Positions 43,467 through 44,533 of a stretch of 44,533 nucleotides of DNA are shown piece by piece. The position numbers and the translations under genes were made by a program. The DNA is taken from NCBI GenBank assembly GCA_017626145.1, contig JAGAJK010000055.1:1-44533 (forward strand), given 5' to 3'. This DNA comes from Clostridia bacterium (GTDB taxonomy: Bacteria > Bacillota > Clostridia > RGIG6154). The notes beneath the pieces are model-generated. The model was not told the DNA's origin and did no database searches. It saw only the letters and a list, made by a program, of their open reading frames with translations. The first letter of the stretch is position 1; every line of letters starts with the position of its first letter.

Positions 43467-44378
43467 ATGGAATTAAGCATCATAGTTTTAAAGCAGGTAA
43501 TTATAATAGTTCTTCTGATGCTTATTGGCTATATTGCAAGAAAAACAAATATCATAGGAAAAGAGGGCGTATCGCAGTTTACATCATTTCTGATGTATTT
43601 TGTAACGCCCTGTGTACTTGTTGAAGCCTATCAGAAGCCCTTTGACATAGAGGGAGCTAAGCTTTTGGCGATTGCCTTTGTAATGGCAGTGCTCATCCAT
43701 TTTATAGTTATATTTTTTTCTGCTGTAATATTTCGCAAAAAAGATAATTATGATTACAGAGTAAACCGTTTTGCCGTTGTATATTCAAATTGCGGTTTTA
43801 TGGCAATTCCGCTCTTAAGTGCCGCACTTGGCAGCGAGGGCGTGTTTTTCGGATCGGCTTATCTTGCTGTATTTTCGATTCTTCAATGGACGCACGGCAT
43901 ATACACCTATACCGAAGACAAAAAAATGCTTTCTCTTAAAAAGGCATTTTTAAATCCGGGAGTTCTCGGAACCCTTTTAAGTCTTGTTTTATTTGTCTGC
44001 AGTATAAAACTGCCTGATGTTCTGAGTCAGACAGTTGGCTTTGTTGCGGATATGAATACTCCGTTATCAATGATTATGTTAGGAACCTTTTTTGTAGGAA
44101 TAAAACCTCTTGAAATACTTAAAAATATATCATTTTATACAGTTGTTATTATACGATTGCTTATTGTTCCTGTTATGGCGATATATCTTTTAAAGCTACT
44201 TGGAACAGAGCCTGCAGTTATAAAAGCACTTGCTATAAGCTCAGCCTGCCCTGTAGCAGGTGTTACGGCACTATGGGCAGGTAAGTTTAACCTGAATGCC
44301 GAATACGCATCACAGCTTGTGGCAATAACGACAGTTCTTTCAATAGTTACTATTCCTGCAGTTTTACTGTTAGTATAA
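43467..44378 (+). CDS. AEC-family transporter (auxin efflux carrier-like)
   Basis: 303 residues with about ten hydrophobic segments. The N-terminus QVIIIVLLMLIGYIARK and the repeated pattern FTSFLMYFVTPCVL and SNCGFMAIPLLSAALG are typical of AEC transporters; the C-terminal SSACPVAGVTALWAGKF repeat is also conserved. Bacterial relatives move organic acids such as malate or malonate; the substrate here is unknown. GGAGG precedes the ATG, 11 bp after the methyltransferase stop. Confidence 0.9.
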   Translation: MELSIIVLKQVIIIVLLMLIGYIARKTNIIGKEGVSQFTSFLMYFVTPCVLVEAYQKPFDIEGAKLLAIAFVMAVLIHFIVIFFSAVIFRKKDNYDYRVNRFAVVYSNCGFMAIPLLSAALGSEGVFFGSAYLAVFSILQWTHGIYTYTEDKKMLSLKKAFLNPGVLGTLLSLVLFVCSIKLPDVLSQTVGFVADMNTPLSMIMLGTFFVGIKPLEILKNISFYTVVIIRLLIVPVMAIYLLKLLGTEPAVIKALAISSACPVAGVTALWAGKFNLNAEYASQLVAITTVLSIVTIPAVLLLV

Positions 44379-44399
44379 AAAATTCCCGACATTTTGCAT

Positions 44400-44430
44400 C
44401 GTGTTCCTAAGGACAGTTGATAGGAACACG
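44400..44430 (+). other. Perfect 10-bp stem-loop after the AEC gene
   Basis: CGTGTTCCTA (44400-44409) and TAGGAACACG (44421-44430) pair around an 11-base loop. No T tract follows, so it is not itself an intrinsic terminator; it may be an RNA-structure element leading into the hairpin below. Confidence 0.55.
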
Positions 44431-44448
44431 AGCATTGCGAGGTAAGAA

Positions 44449-44490
44449 GAAGAGGAAAACTCAGTAAAATGGTTTTTCCTCTTTTCTTTT
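44449..44490 (+). terminator. Probable terminator at the right end of the window
   Basis: AAGAGGAAAAC (44450-44460) pairs with GTTTTTCCTCTTTT (44472-44485, one bulge) and CTTTTTG follows. It may terminate the AEC transcript or act as an attenuator for a gene beyond the window. Confidence 0.6.
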
Positions 44491-44533
44491 TGTCCGCACA
44501 TTCGTCAAAGTAAATGCCTTCTGATAAAATGAA

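Noticed and set aside
1-44533. Hidden mobile element, prophage, defence system or tRNA gene
   Set aside because: No transposase, integrase, restriction or CRISPR protein motif and no cloverleaf-like sequence was recognised in any coding or intergenic region; all large stretches are covered by ordinary metabolic or housekeeping genes.

Overview
The window looks like the chromosome of a low-GC, anaerobic member of the Clostridia (Bacillota), probably a gut or other carbohydrate-rich-habitat organism. This rests on AT-rich DNA, strong GGAGG ribosome binding sites, the Firmicute order rimP-nusA-ylxR-ylxQ-infB-rbfA-nrnA-truB-ribF, a YesMN-type two-component system, a biotin-dependent Na+-pumping decarboxylase and many cytoplasmic glycoside hydrolases. 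I saw no rRNA, tRNA, CRISPR array, insertion sequence or phage gene. Species-level placement is not possible from what I can see.

Layout. (1) 1-1446: possible tail of an upstream gene, two stem-loops, then two overlapping genes for membrane proteins that both end in a SHOCT-like helical domain. (2) 1497-11718: a surface-polysaccharide locus with an ABC-2 exporter (permease and ATPase), a 1585-residue multi-domain glycosyltransferase/pyruvyltransferase, rmlA-rmlB for dTDP-4-keto-6-deoxyglucose, a membrane O-acyltransferase and a convergent family 2 glycosyltransferase. (3) 11794-15770: a four-gene Na+-translocating oxaloacetate decarboxylase operon (gamma, biotin carrier, beta, alpha); the beta subunit carries an unusual exported N-terminal domain. 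(4) 15771-16329: two small genes, one encoding a 56-residue ribbon-helix-helix protein. (5) 16329-25177: a leftward sugar-catabolic cluster (isomerase-like, ketose 3-epimerase-like, metallophosphoesterase, GH2, GH51, PHP phosphatase) divergent from a LacI-type repressor; the shared intergenic region holds three related palindromic operators placed over both -10 regions. (6) 25178-33063: a PIG-L deacetylase, a low-complexity protein, a leftward response regulator/histidine kinase/CDF metal transporter operon and, divergent from it, a GH35 beta-galactosidase-like enzyme. (7) 33285-44378: leftward rpsT, then the rightward housekeeping block from rimP to ribF, followed by an exported solute-binding fusion protein, an RNA methyltransferase and an AEC transporter.

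How it fits together. The hydrolases have no visible signal peptides, so they probably act inside the cell on imported galactose- and arabinose-containing oligosaccharides; the importer is not in the window. The released sugars could be interconverted by the isomerase and epimerase, with the LacI repressor sensing a product. The oxaloacetate decarboxylase would recover energy as a sodium gradient. The polysaccharide locus would build and export a 6-deoxysugar-containing glycan decorated with acyl and perhaps pyruvyl groups.

The most unusual items are the giant fused transferase, the OadB with an extracytoplasmic extension, the triple AT-rich operator, a pair of identical 33-bp palindromic elements 33 kb apart in opposite orientation, and the solute-binding protein fused to a copper-amine-oxidase-type stalk domain. 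All functional names are from reading motifs; no database search was run.
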